DNA of 12,386 bases, from positions 56,006 through 68,391 of the forward strand of contig NZOA01000036.1 in assembly GCA_002695115.1 (NCBI GenBank), given 5' to 3'. A program made the translations under genes and the position numbers. Below, in pieces: positions 6,251-12,386 of this stretch; position 1 is the stretch's first letter, and every line of letters starts with the position of its first letter. Origin of the DNA: Planctomycetota bacterium (GTDB lineage Bacteria; Planctomycetota; UBA8108). Below the pieces are notes generated by a model. It was not told the DNA's origin. It did not search any database and worked only from the letters and a program-made list of their open reading frames with translations.

Positions 6251-8350
6251 TCATTTACGGCCGCCGAGGATCTCCTTCACCAGCGAATCCATTCCATAGA
6301 CCTTGCTCAGCGCCTCGATGATCGCCTCGGCATTCACGGAAACCGCCCGTGCCTGCTCCTCGGTATAGACCACGTCGAGCACCAGGCTGTGGATATTGCC
6401 GTCAAAGATCAGACCCACGACCTCCGCCTCACGGTTGATGACGGGACTGCCCGAGTTGCCGCCGATGATGTCCGGCGTCGAGACAAAGTTGAAGGGCACG
6501 TCTGCGCCGATCTTCTTCCTGGCCTTGCGCCAGCTCTCGGGCAACGTATAGGCCTCCTCTCCCTCGCGCTCGGCGGCTAGCTCCCAGACCCCGCCCAGCT
6601 TCGTATGATGGGGAACATCACGTCCGTCCTCCTTCCAGCCCTTGACCACGCCGGTGGCGAGTCTCAGGGTGAAGGTCGCATCCGGATAGACCGCTGTGCC
6701 GGTGACGGCGAAGGTGGCGCTCGAGATGCGGCCGTAGGCCTCGTTGCGGACGCTCGTCACGAGATCCTCGTATTTGCGTCGGATGGCACGAGCGTAGGGA
6801 TCTACGCTCCGGGCGAGCTCGATCATCGGATCAGCCAGCTTGTCAAGCGCCTCGCGGCCACCCTCAAGCAGCTTCTTGCGGGCGCCTACATCGCCAAGGC
6901 TGGTTCCCGAGACGAGCTCATGGGCCCGCTCAGCCGGAGAGTGTCCGGCCATCACCAGCTTCACATAGGGATGCTCCGCTCCGAAAACCTTCATGAAGTG
7001 GGTCAGGGAATCGGTGAGCTTCGCCTTCTCGAGCGCCGGGTAGACCGGCGCCGGGGACTCGAGGCCCATCCGGACCGATGGAAGCCGCGTATCCCTGTAC
7101 TCGGGCAGACGGTCACCCGGGGGCTTCCCCTGTTCATCCGCCAGCCGCAGGATCGTCCGGGCGCTTCGATAAAGCGTCGACCAGAAGGCTCGTCCTCCCT
7201 CGAGAAAGATGTACTCCTCCCTGAACTTCCTCGATGCATCCATCGAATGACGAATCCTCTCCCAATCATCGAGGCTGGCGCCAAGCCCGGCGTTCGCCGC
7301 CACGGCAGCCTGCAGTTTTCTCTCCTGGCTAAGCTTCGATTCGAACGTGACCGAGCTCAGCAACCCGCCGAGGGTGCCTCGGATAGCCTTGCGGCTGTTC
7401 TCAATACCGAAGAGATCCCCCCGGGCGATCCTCTTGAGCTCCGGTCCCTTGAGAGCGAATTGCTGCAGGGCGATCTCCCTGCGGTAGAGCAATTCGAGAT
7501 AGGAGGGATAGGCGACATCCCTGAGAAACCGGAGATGGTCGACGGTATTGAGACGCTGGGTGCTTCCGGGATGACCCGAGACCATGACCAACTCTCCGGC
7601 CCGGGTGCCGCGAACACTCCAGCGAAGCCAGTCATCCATCTTCGCCGGTTTCCCATCCTCGTAGAGCCGGAGAAAGGAAACGTCGAGACAGTAGCGCGGA
7701 AACTCAAAATTGTCTCCGTCACCTCCGAAGAAGGCGATCGCCACCTCTGGAGCCATCACGAGCCGTACATCATCGTAGCGCTTGTAGCGATAGAGATGGT
7801 ACTGGCCGCCTCGATAGAGCATCACGATCTCGCTGTGAAGACCGGTTTTTTCTTTCGACTCCTTCTCGATGGTGGCGCGCTCCGCCCGGCGGGCCTGCTC
7901 GGCGGCCCCCGGATCCGGAGCGCCGCCGCCGGCCTTCTTCACCCGGTCGGTAACATCCTCGATCTCCCAGAGAATGTTGATCTCGGTATCCGGGCATTTC
8001 AGCTCCTCGTCCCGGCTCCGCGCGAAGAAGCCTTTCTCGAGATAATTATTCTCCGCCGTGCTCAGCTTCTGCAGGATGTCCTCAACGACGTGATGATTCG
8101 TCATCACCAGCCCGTTCGCCGACACCACGGAGCCGGAGCCGCCGGTGGAGATCCTCGTGGAGGAACGCATGACGTGACGTGCCCATTTCCCATCGGGCTT
8201 GAAACCGTATTTTTTTTCGAGCTGATCGAGAGGAAGCCGGCTGAAAAGCCACATCCCCTCATCGGCGGAGCAGATGAGGGGAGCCAGGCAGGTCAGCAGA
8301 ACGGGAATTCCACGGGTCATCGCGGAAAATGCCTTCCATACTAATTTCAT
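6251..8350 (-). CDS. Exported S46-family serine dipeptidyl-peptidase, DPP7-type
   Basis: This is a 699-residue protein on the - strand. The start is the ATG at 8350-8348, because AAAGGAAAG lies just upstream and a clean signal peptide follows (hydrophobic IPVLLTCLAPLI, residues 15-26, probable cut after CSA29); an in-frame ATG at 8470 would bury the signal. The mature end DEGMW matches S46 enzymes, whose N-terminus binds the substrate amine. The catalytic triad is His87 (TNHHV), Asp223 (after FEFPRY) and Ser633 (GGNSGSPV). Gly651, 18 residues after the Ser, is the position that is Gly in DPP7 and Arg in DPP11, so cleavage after hydrophobic rather than acidic P1 residues is expected. S46 enzymes release dipeptides from oligopeptides in the periplasm. 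It is divergent from the phosphatase-ceramidase gene, and both may serve scavenging of external polymers. Confidence 0.94.
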   Translation of the reverse strand: MKLVWKAFSAMTRGIPVLLTCLAPLICSADEGMWLFSRLPLDQLEKKYGFKPDGKWARHVMRSSTRISTGGSGSVVSANGLVMTNHHVVEDILQKLSTAENNYLEKGFFARSRDEELKCPDTEINILWEIEDVTDRVKKAGGGAPDPGAAEQARRAERATIEKESKEKTGLHSEIVMLYRGGQYHLYRYKRYDDVRLVMAPEVAIAFFGGDGDNFEFPRYCLDVSFLRLYEDGKPAKMDDWLRWSVRGTRAGELVMVSGHPGSTQRLNTVDHLRFLRDVAYPSYLELLYRREIALQQFALKGPELKRIARGDLFGIENSRKAIRGTLGGLLSSVTFESKLSQERKLQAAVAANAGLGASLDDWERIRHSMDASRKFREEYIFLEGGRAFWSTLYRSARTILRLADEQGKPPGDRLPEYRDTRLPSVRMGLESPAPVYPALEKAKLTDSLTHFMKVFGAEHPYVKLVMAGHSPAERAHELVSGTSLGDVGARKKLLEGGREALDKLADPMIELARSVDPYARAIRRKYEDLVTSVRNEAYGRISSATFAVTGTAVYPDATFTLRLATGVVKGWKEDGRDVPHHTKLGGVWELAAEREGEEAYTLPESWRKARKKIGADVPFNFVSTPDIIGGNSGSPVINREAEVVGLIFDGNIHSLVLDVVYTEEQARAVSVNAEAIIEALSKVYGMDSLVKEILGGRK

Positions 8351-8488
8351 GAACTTTCCTTTATCCTGTTTTCGATTCACACAGACAAGCGGCGCTCGTG
8401 GTGCGGTCGCTGAGAACCGTCCGAGCCCCGGGAAGACGGGATCGTATCCCCGATAACACCTCGAGCGCAAGGATCCCGAACCTCGATA
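8351..8488. promoter_or_regulatory. Divergent promoter region between peptidase and phosphatase-ceramidase genes
   Basis: These 138 bases separate two outward-facing genes, so both promoters should lie here. On the - strand, TTGTCT (8384-8379) and GATAAA (8361-8356) are spaced by 17 bases, a sigma-70-like arrangement. However, transcription from it would begin almost at the peptidase ATG and leave out its Shine-Dalgarno, so it is doubtful. No clear + strand promoter was seen. Confidence 0.3.
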
Positions 8489-11395
8489 ATGAGAACAGAA
8501 TCATTCCCGAAATCGACCTCCAGAACGCCGGGGTCCGCCGCCCGGCTCACTCGCTGCCTGGCACCGGTGCTGATCACCATCACGCTGACGGCCTGCAACG
8601 CCCTCGTGAAGGCCCCCCCCGGGCGGAAAACACTCCACGATGACCCGCCGGCGTCACTCTCCGGATTAGAGCGTCTGCGCTTCGCGATAGAAAACCTCGG
8701 CGAGGTCGAGCCCGGCCTTCTCTACCGCTCCGCAAATCCGAGCCGGACGCTGTTGAAGTTCCTGGTGAAACGGGTCGACCTGAAATACGTTCTCAACCTT
8801 CGCGGCACCGCCAATCCTGAAAACGCAGCCTTCATGAAATCGATCGGCGGCGAGCTCATCAGCCTACCCATGTCGGCCAGCCGCCCCCCCACGCCCAGGC
8901 AGGTTCTCGAGATGATCAGGATCACCCAGCAGGCGCGGAGGGAGGGCGCCTCCATACTCATCCACTGCATGGCCGGAGCGGACAGGACGGGGATGATGGT
9001 CGGGGCCTGGCGCATGCTCTTCCAGGGAGCCCGGGACCGGGAGACCCTGACGCGTGAGACCCTGATGTACCGCCATATTCCCCCGGCCTGGCCCAACGTC
9101 CACAGGTATATCGAGGTCTTCCGTCCCGAGCTCTTCCGGGACTTCATCGACAACCCTCCACTCCTTCGCGATGAGTCCCGTATCCTCGGCCTGGAGAAAA
9201 ATTTCCTGCTGGACTATCCCCTGCTCGCGGGCAACCGCGTACTGACCAGGGGCCCCCTGCGCGCCGGAACCGCGCGCATGGATCTGCTCGAAGGTTGGAG
9301 CGGCCCCGTTCAGATGGCGAGCTACGGGCCATCCCCACCCAGGGCCCGGGGAGTACGCCAGCCGGTATACGCCCGGGCGCTGGTACTCGACAACGGCGCG
9401 ACCCGGCTCGCCCTCGTCTCCTGCGATCTTCTCATCATGCACAGGGGATTGAGAGCGGCGGTGCTGGGCAAGCTCTCCGGCAGCGGCTCGCGCTTCGATG
9501 GGGTGATGCTCTCCGCCACCCACACCCACACCAGCGTCGGAGGCTTCGTGGATGATCCCCTCTTTGAGTTCTACATGCTTGGTGAATACGATCCGGAGTG
9601 GGCCGATCATCTCGCCGCCCGGATCGCCGGGGCCATCTCAAAAGCCGACAGCTCGCTGCGGGACGCCAGGCTGGGCTGCGGACGGACCTTCGTTGAGGAC
9701 GCCAACTACAACCGCCGCCACGGTGAAACGACCGATCCCGAGCTCGCCCTCATCAAGATCACCGGCCCGGCGGGAAAACCCCTGGCGCTGCTGGTGAACT
9801 TCGCCGGCCACCCGATCCTCGAACCCAACGACGCGATGCTGTCGCCGGATTACCCCGGCCTGCTCGCCGGGAAGCTCGACACCGACTACGGCTTCGGCTT
9901 CTTCCTGCAGGGAGCGCTCGGAGATCTCAACGCCGGATTCGACCGGCGCGACCCCGAGTGGAAACGGGAGGAGCTCGCCGAAAAAATCGCCGGACGCCTT
10001 CACCGGGCCATCGCCGGGGTCTACGACAGCATCCCGGTGGAGACCGAGATCCGGCTCGCCTCCCTGACCGCCTCCTTTAAACTTCCCGATATCAATTTCA
10101 ACCTGGTTCCCGACCTGCTCTTCCCCATCGACTGGTTATTCAACTCACTCATCGACTGGCCGGGAAGGTTTCCACTGCAGGGAGTTCGTATCGGCGATGC
10201 GGCGATCCTCGCCACCGCCAGCGAACTCTCTGGCCGGCTCGGGCTCCAGGTCAAGAGGAACAGCCCGGCCCCCTTCACCCTGGTGGCCTCGCATTGCGGT
10301 GATTACGCCGGCTATGCCCTGGCCCAGGCCTACCATGCCCGCAGCAAGCTCGATGCCAGCTCGATCGTCGCCCTCGGCGGCTCCTCCCACGGACCGCATC
10401 TCGTCGAGAGCTCAGCCGCTCTGCTGGACGCGCTCTGGGATGGGGAAGAAAAGGCTCGTACCGGCCCGCCACTGTCTCCCGCGGCCCTGCACCGTATCAG
10501 CTGGCCGGGCCGCGAGCTCGGGGAGGAAGAGAGGAAACAACTGCTCCAGGAGGCCTCCACGGCTGAAGAGGTGGCGCTCGGGCTCTCCCTCGATCCGACG
10601 CTGCCGCAGAGCCGAAGCTTCCAGGCCCTGGTCGGCAATTCCATCCGCGAGAGCCTGCGGATCGATGTCTACACCGCCTGGCGCGACCGGGTGAGAGGAG
10701 CTTCCCGAGCGCGCGGAGACCTCCAGGACAGCGGCGCCCGGCTGAGCGCGGAAATCCCGGGTGACCTGCGGCTCGACCTCCAGCTTGGATACAGGAGCGT
10801 ATCGTGGGAGCTCGATGGTGAGCGACACAGGAAAGAGGACCCCCTCGACCTGAAGCTGGGTGTCGAAAAGATCTTTACGCTGAACTCCGACAGGCTCGAG
10901 GGAAATGCCCTGCGGCTGATTCCCCGGCTCGAATTCCAGGCCCCGAGCGCGAATGCCTCCGACGACGAGCCCTTCGCCTTCGCCTCCGGCTCCGGCGTCT
11001 GGCGGCCCGGGGCGGGTGGAGCCATCGAGTTCACCTGGAATACCGCCAGGACGCTCAGCGCGCAGACGCTCTATACCACGACGCTCGATGACCACCTCGG
11101 CCGACGCCCCGGAGACCGCTGGGAGAGCCTGCTGGGCTATAGCGAGAGGCATGGCTGCGTCTCGCTTCACCTGCGGGCGGGAGCGACCCTCTGGCTTGCC
11201 GACCGCAGGGACAGCGGACTCACGGCCGCCGACCTTGCCGCGAGCTCCTGGGAGCTCGCCCTGCGCCCCGGCTTCTCGCTGCACCTCGGAAACGATACCG
11301 AGCTCTTTTTCGAGGGCAGTTTTCCCCTGGGCCGGGGTGATGGCAGCGCCGGGGACGGCAGCGGAATCTTCATCGGCCTCTCGACCGGCTTCTGA
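8489..11395 (+). CDS. Lipoprotein fusing dual-specificity phosphatase, neutral-ceramidase-like and C-terminal beta-barrel-like regions
   Basis: The protein has 968 residues. A lipoprotein signal ends in the lipobox LTAC with Cys36. A cysteine-phosphatase domain follows (about 60-215): LLYRSANPS, YVLNLRG, and the P-loop HCMAGADRT with Cys160 and Arg166 (CX5R). A neutral/alkaline ceramidase-like domain follows (about 245-660), with SATHTHTS (His345, His347) and NFAGHP (His441) at the zinc-ligand positions, then GALGDLNAG (Asn481) where true ceramidases have GDVSPN with the nucleophile Ser. The final 220 residues (from about 745) are beta-rich with alternating hydrophobic strands and end in GIFIGLSTGF, a terminal Phe as in outer-membrane barrels. 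Ceramidases cleave N-acyl sphingoid lipids; this one may act on another amide or ester. The start ATG has only a weak, distant AAGG. The separate domains are clear; the combined role is unknown. Confidence 0.88.
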   Translation: MRTESFPKSTSRTPGSAARLTRCLAPVLITITLTACNALVKAPPGRKTLHDDPPASLSGLERLRFAIENLGEVEPGLLYRSANPSRTLLKFLVKRVDLKYVLNLRGTANPENAAFMKSIGGELISLPMSASRPPTPRQVLEMIRITQQARREGASILIHCMAGADRTGMMVGAWRMLFQGARDRETLTRETLMYRHIPPAWPNVHRYIEVFRPELFRDFIDNPPLLRDESRILGLEKNFLLDYPLLAGNRVLTRGPLRAGTARMDLLEGWSGPVQMASYGPSPPRARGVRQPVYARALVLDNGATRLALVSCDLLIMHRGLRAAVLGKLSGSGSRFDGVMLSATHTHTSVGGFVDDPLFEFYMLGEYDPEWADHLAARIAGAISKADSSLRDARLGCGRTFVEDANYNRRHGETTDPELALIKITGPAGKPLALLVNFAGHPILEPNDAMLSPDYPGLLAGKLDTDYGFGFFLQGALGDLNAGFDRRDPEWKREELAEKIAGRLHRAIAGVYDSIPVETEIRLASLTASFKLPDINFNLVPDLLFPIDWLFNSLIDWPGRFPLQGVRIGDAAILATASELSGRLGLQVKRNSPAPFTLVASHCGDYAGYALAQAYHARSKLDASSIVALGGSSHGPHLVESSAALLDALWDGEEKARTGPPLSPAALHRISWPGRELGEEERKQLLQEASTAEEVALGLSLDPTLPQSRSFQALVGNSIRESLRIDVYTAWRDRVRGASRARGDLQDSGARLSAEIPGDLRLDLQLGYRSVSWELDGERHRKEDPLDLKLGVEKIFTLNSDRLEGNALRLIPRLEFQAPSANASDDEPFAFASGSGVWRPGAGGAIEFTWNTARTLSAQTLYTTTLDDHLGRRPGDRWESLLGYSERHGCVSLHLRAGATLWLADRRDSGLTAADLAASSWELALRPGFSLHLGNDTELFFEGSFPLGRGDGSAGDGSGIFIGLSTGF
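8613..8620 (+). repeat. C8 homopolymer tract just after the lipobox
   Basis: Eight C in a row cover codons 42-44 of the phosphatase-ceramidase lipoprotein, six residues past the lipidated Cys. A C7 tract (8884-8890) lies further on in the same gene. A one-base slip would truncate the protein, so phase variation is conceivable, but such runs also arise by chance in GC-rich DNA. Confidence 0.5.
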
Positions 11396-11409
11396 ACTCC
11401 GCCCCAAGC

Positions 11410-12144
11410 TCAGTCCACAGCAAGCCGGCCGAGCTCTCCCGGGCCTATGCGGCCATCATGGAGAGCTGAGGCGATCAGGACGCCATCGACTCCCGCCGCC
11501 CGCAACGACAGCAGGTCATCGAGGTCTCTCACTCCCCCGCCCGTGACCAGCTCGAGCCCTTCAAAGCGGTCCTTCCAGGCGAGGCACCTGTCGAGGTGCG
11601 CCGGCCCCCCACCGATCCCCACGGCGGCGAGATCGAGCAGGATCATGCGCTCGATTCCCGCTGAGACCGCCGCGGAAGCGATCTCATCAACGGTGGCGGG
11701 CCAGTCTCCCCCTCCACTCAGCGGCTTTCCGGCCGCCAGGTCCAGGCTGAAGATCACCCTCTGCGCGCCGAGCTCCCCAACCAGCTCCGAGAGGAGGCGG
11801 GGACCGGGAAGCGTCTCAAGCGCGGCGATGACCTCGCCATCGAGCCGCCGGGTAAGCTGCCGGGCCCCGGCGATGGAACGGATGCCTGCATCGATCATGA
11901 GCTCGAAGCCGAGCTCCTCCAGCGAGGCGCAGGTCTCCAGGTCCGCCTCCCCCCCGGTGATCGCGTCGAGGTCGGCGAGGTACATGCGTCCGAGACCCAG
12001 CTCACTCCGCAGGGAGACGGCCACCTCGGCGGGTTCAGCCGATGAGCACAGCTCGCTTTCGACCGGCTTGTAGAGGTCTCTCTTGCCGGCGACACCCCGC
12101 ACAACGAGGCCTCCCTTGAGATCCAGGACTGGAATTATCTGCAT
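11410..12144 (-). CDS. HisA/HisF-related TIM-barrel protein of H4MPT/C1 cofactor clusters
   Basis: This 244-residue protein on the - strand starts at ATG 12144-12142, because the first beta strand (IIPVLDLKGG, residues 3-12) begins at once, as in HisA; longer readings run through the AT-rich divergent gap. A modest ACAGG lies just upstream. HisA-like marks are Asp8, VVRG, YLADLDAITGG (55-65), FSLDL with Asp135, LLDLAAVG with Asp171, and VTGGGVRDLDDL (200-211), a phosphate-binding loop. True HisA isomerises ProFAR, but no his genes are nearby. This shorter paralogue family is found with H4MPT genes in methylotrophs (orf22 in Methylobacterium, as I recall) and in archaea, and its reaction is not established. 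It converges on the lipoprotein gene with only 14 bases between stops and no visible terminator. Confidence 0.85.
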   Translation of the reverse strand: MQIIPVLDLKGGLVVRGVAGKRDLYKPVESELCSSAEPAEVAVSLRSELGLGRMYLADLDAITGGEADLETCASLEELGFELMIDAGIRSIAGARQLTRRLDGEVIAALETLPGPRLLSELVGELGAQRVIFSLDLAAGKPLSGGGDWPATVDEIASAAVSAGIERMILLDLAAVGIGGGPAHLDRCLAWKDRFEGLELVTGGGVRDLDDLLSLRAAGVDGVLIASALHDGRIGPGELGRLAVD

Positions 12145-12184
12145 ACCTGTAGAATCCGATTCTTCTTTTAACGGAAAGCGATTA
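12145..12184. promoter_or_regulatory. AT-rich divergent promoter region (HisA-like / amino-acid kinase)
   Basis: Only 40 bases separate the two starts, yet this stretch and the next ~50 bases are clearly AT-rich compared with the rest of the window. GATAAT on the - strand (12201-12196) and TAGAAT on the + strand (12150-12155) resemble -10 boxes, but neither has a good -35. GGAAAG (12173-12178) is a fair Shine-Dalgarno for the + strand gene. A shared regulatory region is inferred. Confidence 0.4.
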
Positions 12185-12386
12185 ATGAAAATTGAATTAT
12201 CCGAAAAGAAAACCGAAAATTGCCGCCTCACTGAAATGCTCACTGAAAACCTACCCACACCTGAATCGATTATCAAGCTGGGCGGCAGCCTGCTTGGGCT
12301 CCCGGATCTCCGCAGCCGCCTGACGAATTTCATCGGCGACTTCAGCAGGAGCTGCTCAATCCTGATCTGCGGCGGCGGCGGGATGG
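12185..12386 (+). CDS. Amino-acid-kinase-family protein (MfnE / H4MPT-cluster kinase type), 3'-truncated
   Basis: The first 67 codons are present and the frame runs off the window. The kinase signature IIKLGGSLL (residues 29-37 from ATG 12185) and the next strand ILICGGGG form the phosphate-binding core of the aspartate/glutamate/uridylate kinase fold. Relatives in methanogens (MfnE) phosphorylate a furan intermediate of methanofuran, and similar kinases sit beside HisA-like genes in methylotroph H4MPT/methylofuran clusters, which fits the divergent neighbour here. ATG 12185 has a good GGAAAG upstream but gives an unusual 28-residue polar leader before the core. ATG 12236 would give a normal short N-terminus but has no Shine-Dalgarno, so the start is uncertain. 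UMP kinase or acetylglutamate kinase remain possible. Confidence 0.75.
   Translation, partial: MKIELSEKKTENCRLTEMLTENLPTPESIIKLGGSLLGLPDLRSRLTNFIGDFSRSCSILICGGGGM
12227..12248 (+). repeat. Two direct copies of CTCACTGAAA, 12-base period
   Basis: CTCACTGAAA occurs at 12227-12236 and again at 12239-12248. It lies in the AT-rich 5' end of the kinase gene, around the alternative ATG at 12236. If the upstream start is used it encodes two LTE copies; if not, it would lie in the leader and could be an operator. The pattern is short and may be chance. Confidence 0.55.

Noticed and set aside
8210..8217. A T8 run (A8 on the coding strand) in the S46 gene as a possible frameshift site.
   Set aside because: It encodes an ordinary Lys-Lys pair, the frame is intact on both sides, and no alternative product is visible.
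6605..8344. A 579-codon open frame on the + strand lying fully opposite the S46 peptidase gene.
   Set aside because: Its translation shows no recognisable domain, while the opposite strand encodes a complete S46 enzyme with triad and signal peptide. Long antisense frames are common in GC-rich DNA.
8356..8384. TTGTCT-17-GATAAA as the promoter of the S46 gene.
   Set aside because: The transcript would start within a few bases of the ATG and lose the Shine-Dalgarno, so the match may be accidental; it is noted only within the divergent region entry.
8351..8470. A 40-residue N-terminal extension of the S46 peptidase to an ATG at 8470.
   Set aside because: It would place a polar stretch before the signal peptide, and the ATG at 8350 has a good Shine-Dalgarno.
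10412..11407. A 331-codon - strand frame opposite the end of the ceramidase-like gene.
   Set aside because: Low-complexity Gly/Ala/Glu/Arg-rich translation without domains; it is a shadow of the + strand gene.
12145..12333. A 63-residue extension of the HisA-like protein.
   Set aside because: HisA-type proteins start at the IIPVLDL strand, and the extension runs antisense through the divergent gap and the kinase gene.
1..12386. tRNA, rRNA, CRISPR arrays, IS ends, prophage or toxin-antitoxin genes.
   Set aside because: None seen by eye on either strand: there are no regular spaced repeats, no transposase or integrase motifs, and no gap large enough for rRNA.

Overview
The window is a GC-rich, gene-dense stretch of bacterial DNA with no RNA genes, IS elements, integrase, CRISPR array or plasmid functions visible. 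Its genes resemble the set used to build tetrahydromethanopterin (H4MPT) and the linked C1 carriers, as known from methylotrophic proteobacteria, Planctomycetota and methanogens. A lipoprotein signal, a predicted C-terminal outer-membrane barrel and an exported S46 peptidase indicate a diderm (Gram-negative-type) organism. Planctomycetota or another poorly cultured lineage with H4MPT-linked C1 metabolism fits best, but the phylum cannot be fixed from the sequence alone.

Region A (1-6216, all + strand) looks like one long cofactor operon. It holds, in order: the C-terminal part of an ATP-grasp ligase; a CitG-like protein (GTGA overlap); a 6-pyruvoyl-tetrahydropterin synthase (PTPS) family enzyme; a short-chain dehydrogenase/reductase (SDR) with an altered active site; a pterin-4a-carbinolamine dehydratase; an archaeal-type dihydropteroate-synthase-like protein; and the large subunit of aminodeoxychorismate synthase, PabB (ATGA overlap). 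Read together they cover pterin head-group formation or processing, p-aminobenzoate supply, a pterin-binding TIM-barrel protein and a glutamate-ligase-type step. The only sizeable internal gap (2842-2965) could hold a secondary promoter. A small GC hairpin lies at the convergent end.

Region B (6251-11395) is a divergent pair of cell-envelope genes unrelated to C1 metabolism. One is an exported S46 dipeptidyl-peptidase of DPP7 type (- strand). The other is a 968-residue lipoprotein (+ strand) that joins a dual-specificity-phosphatase domain, a neutral-ceramidase-like domain and a C-terminal beta-rich segment ending like an outer-membrane beta-barrel. This architecture is the most unusual thing in the window.

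Region C (11410-12386) returns to the C1-cofactor theme. A HisA/HisF-related TIM-barrel protein (- strand) is divergent from the 5' end of an amino-acid-kinase-family gene (+ strand, cut by the window edge). Homologues of both are associated with H4MPT/methanofuran gene sets. The AT-rich gap between them, the least GC-rich stretch in the window, is the probable shared promoter region.

The strongest leads are: (1) the phosphatase-ceramidase-barrel fusion, which lacks the canonical ceramidase nucleophile motif; (2) a PTPS-family enzyme carrying both the Cys (PTPS-I/QueD) and Glu (PTPS-III) catalytic signatures; (3) an SDR whose Ser and Tyr are replaced by Trp and Phe, with an adjacent Asp reminiscent of pteridine reductases. 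Items 2 and 3 suggest a locally encoded, non-standard route to the reduced pterin precursor.
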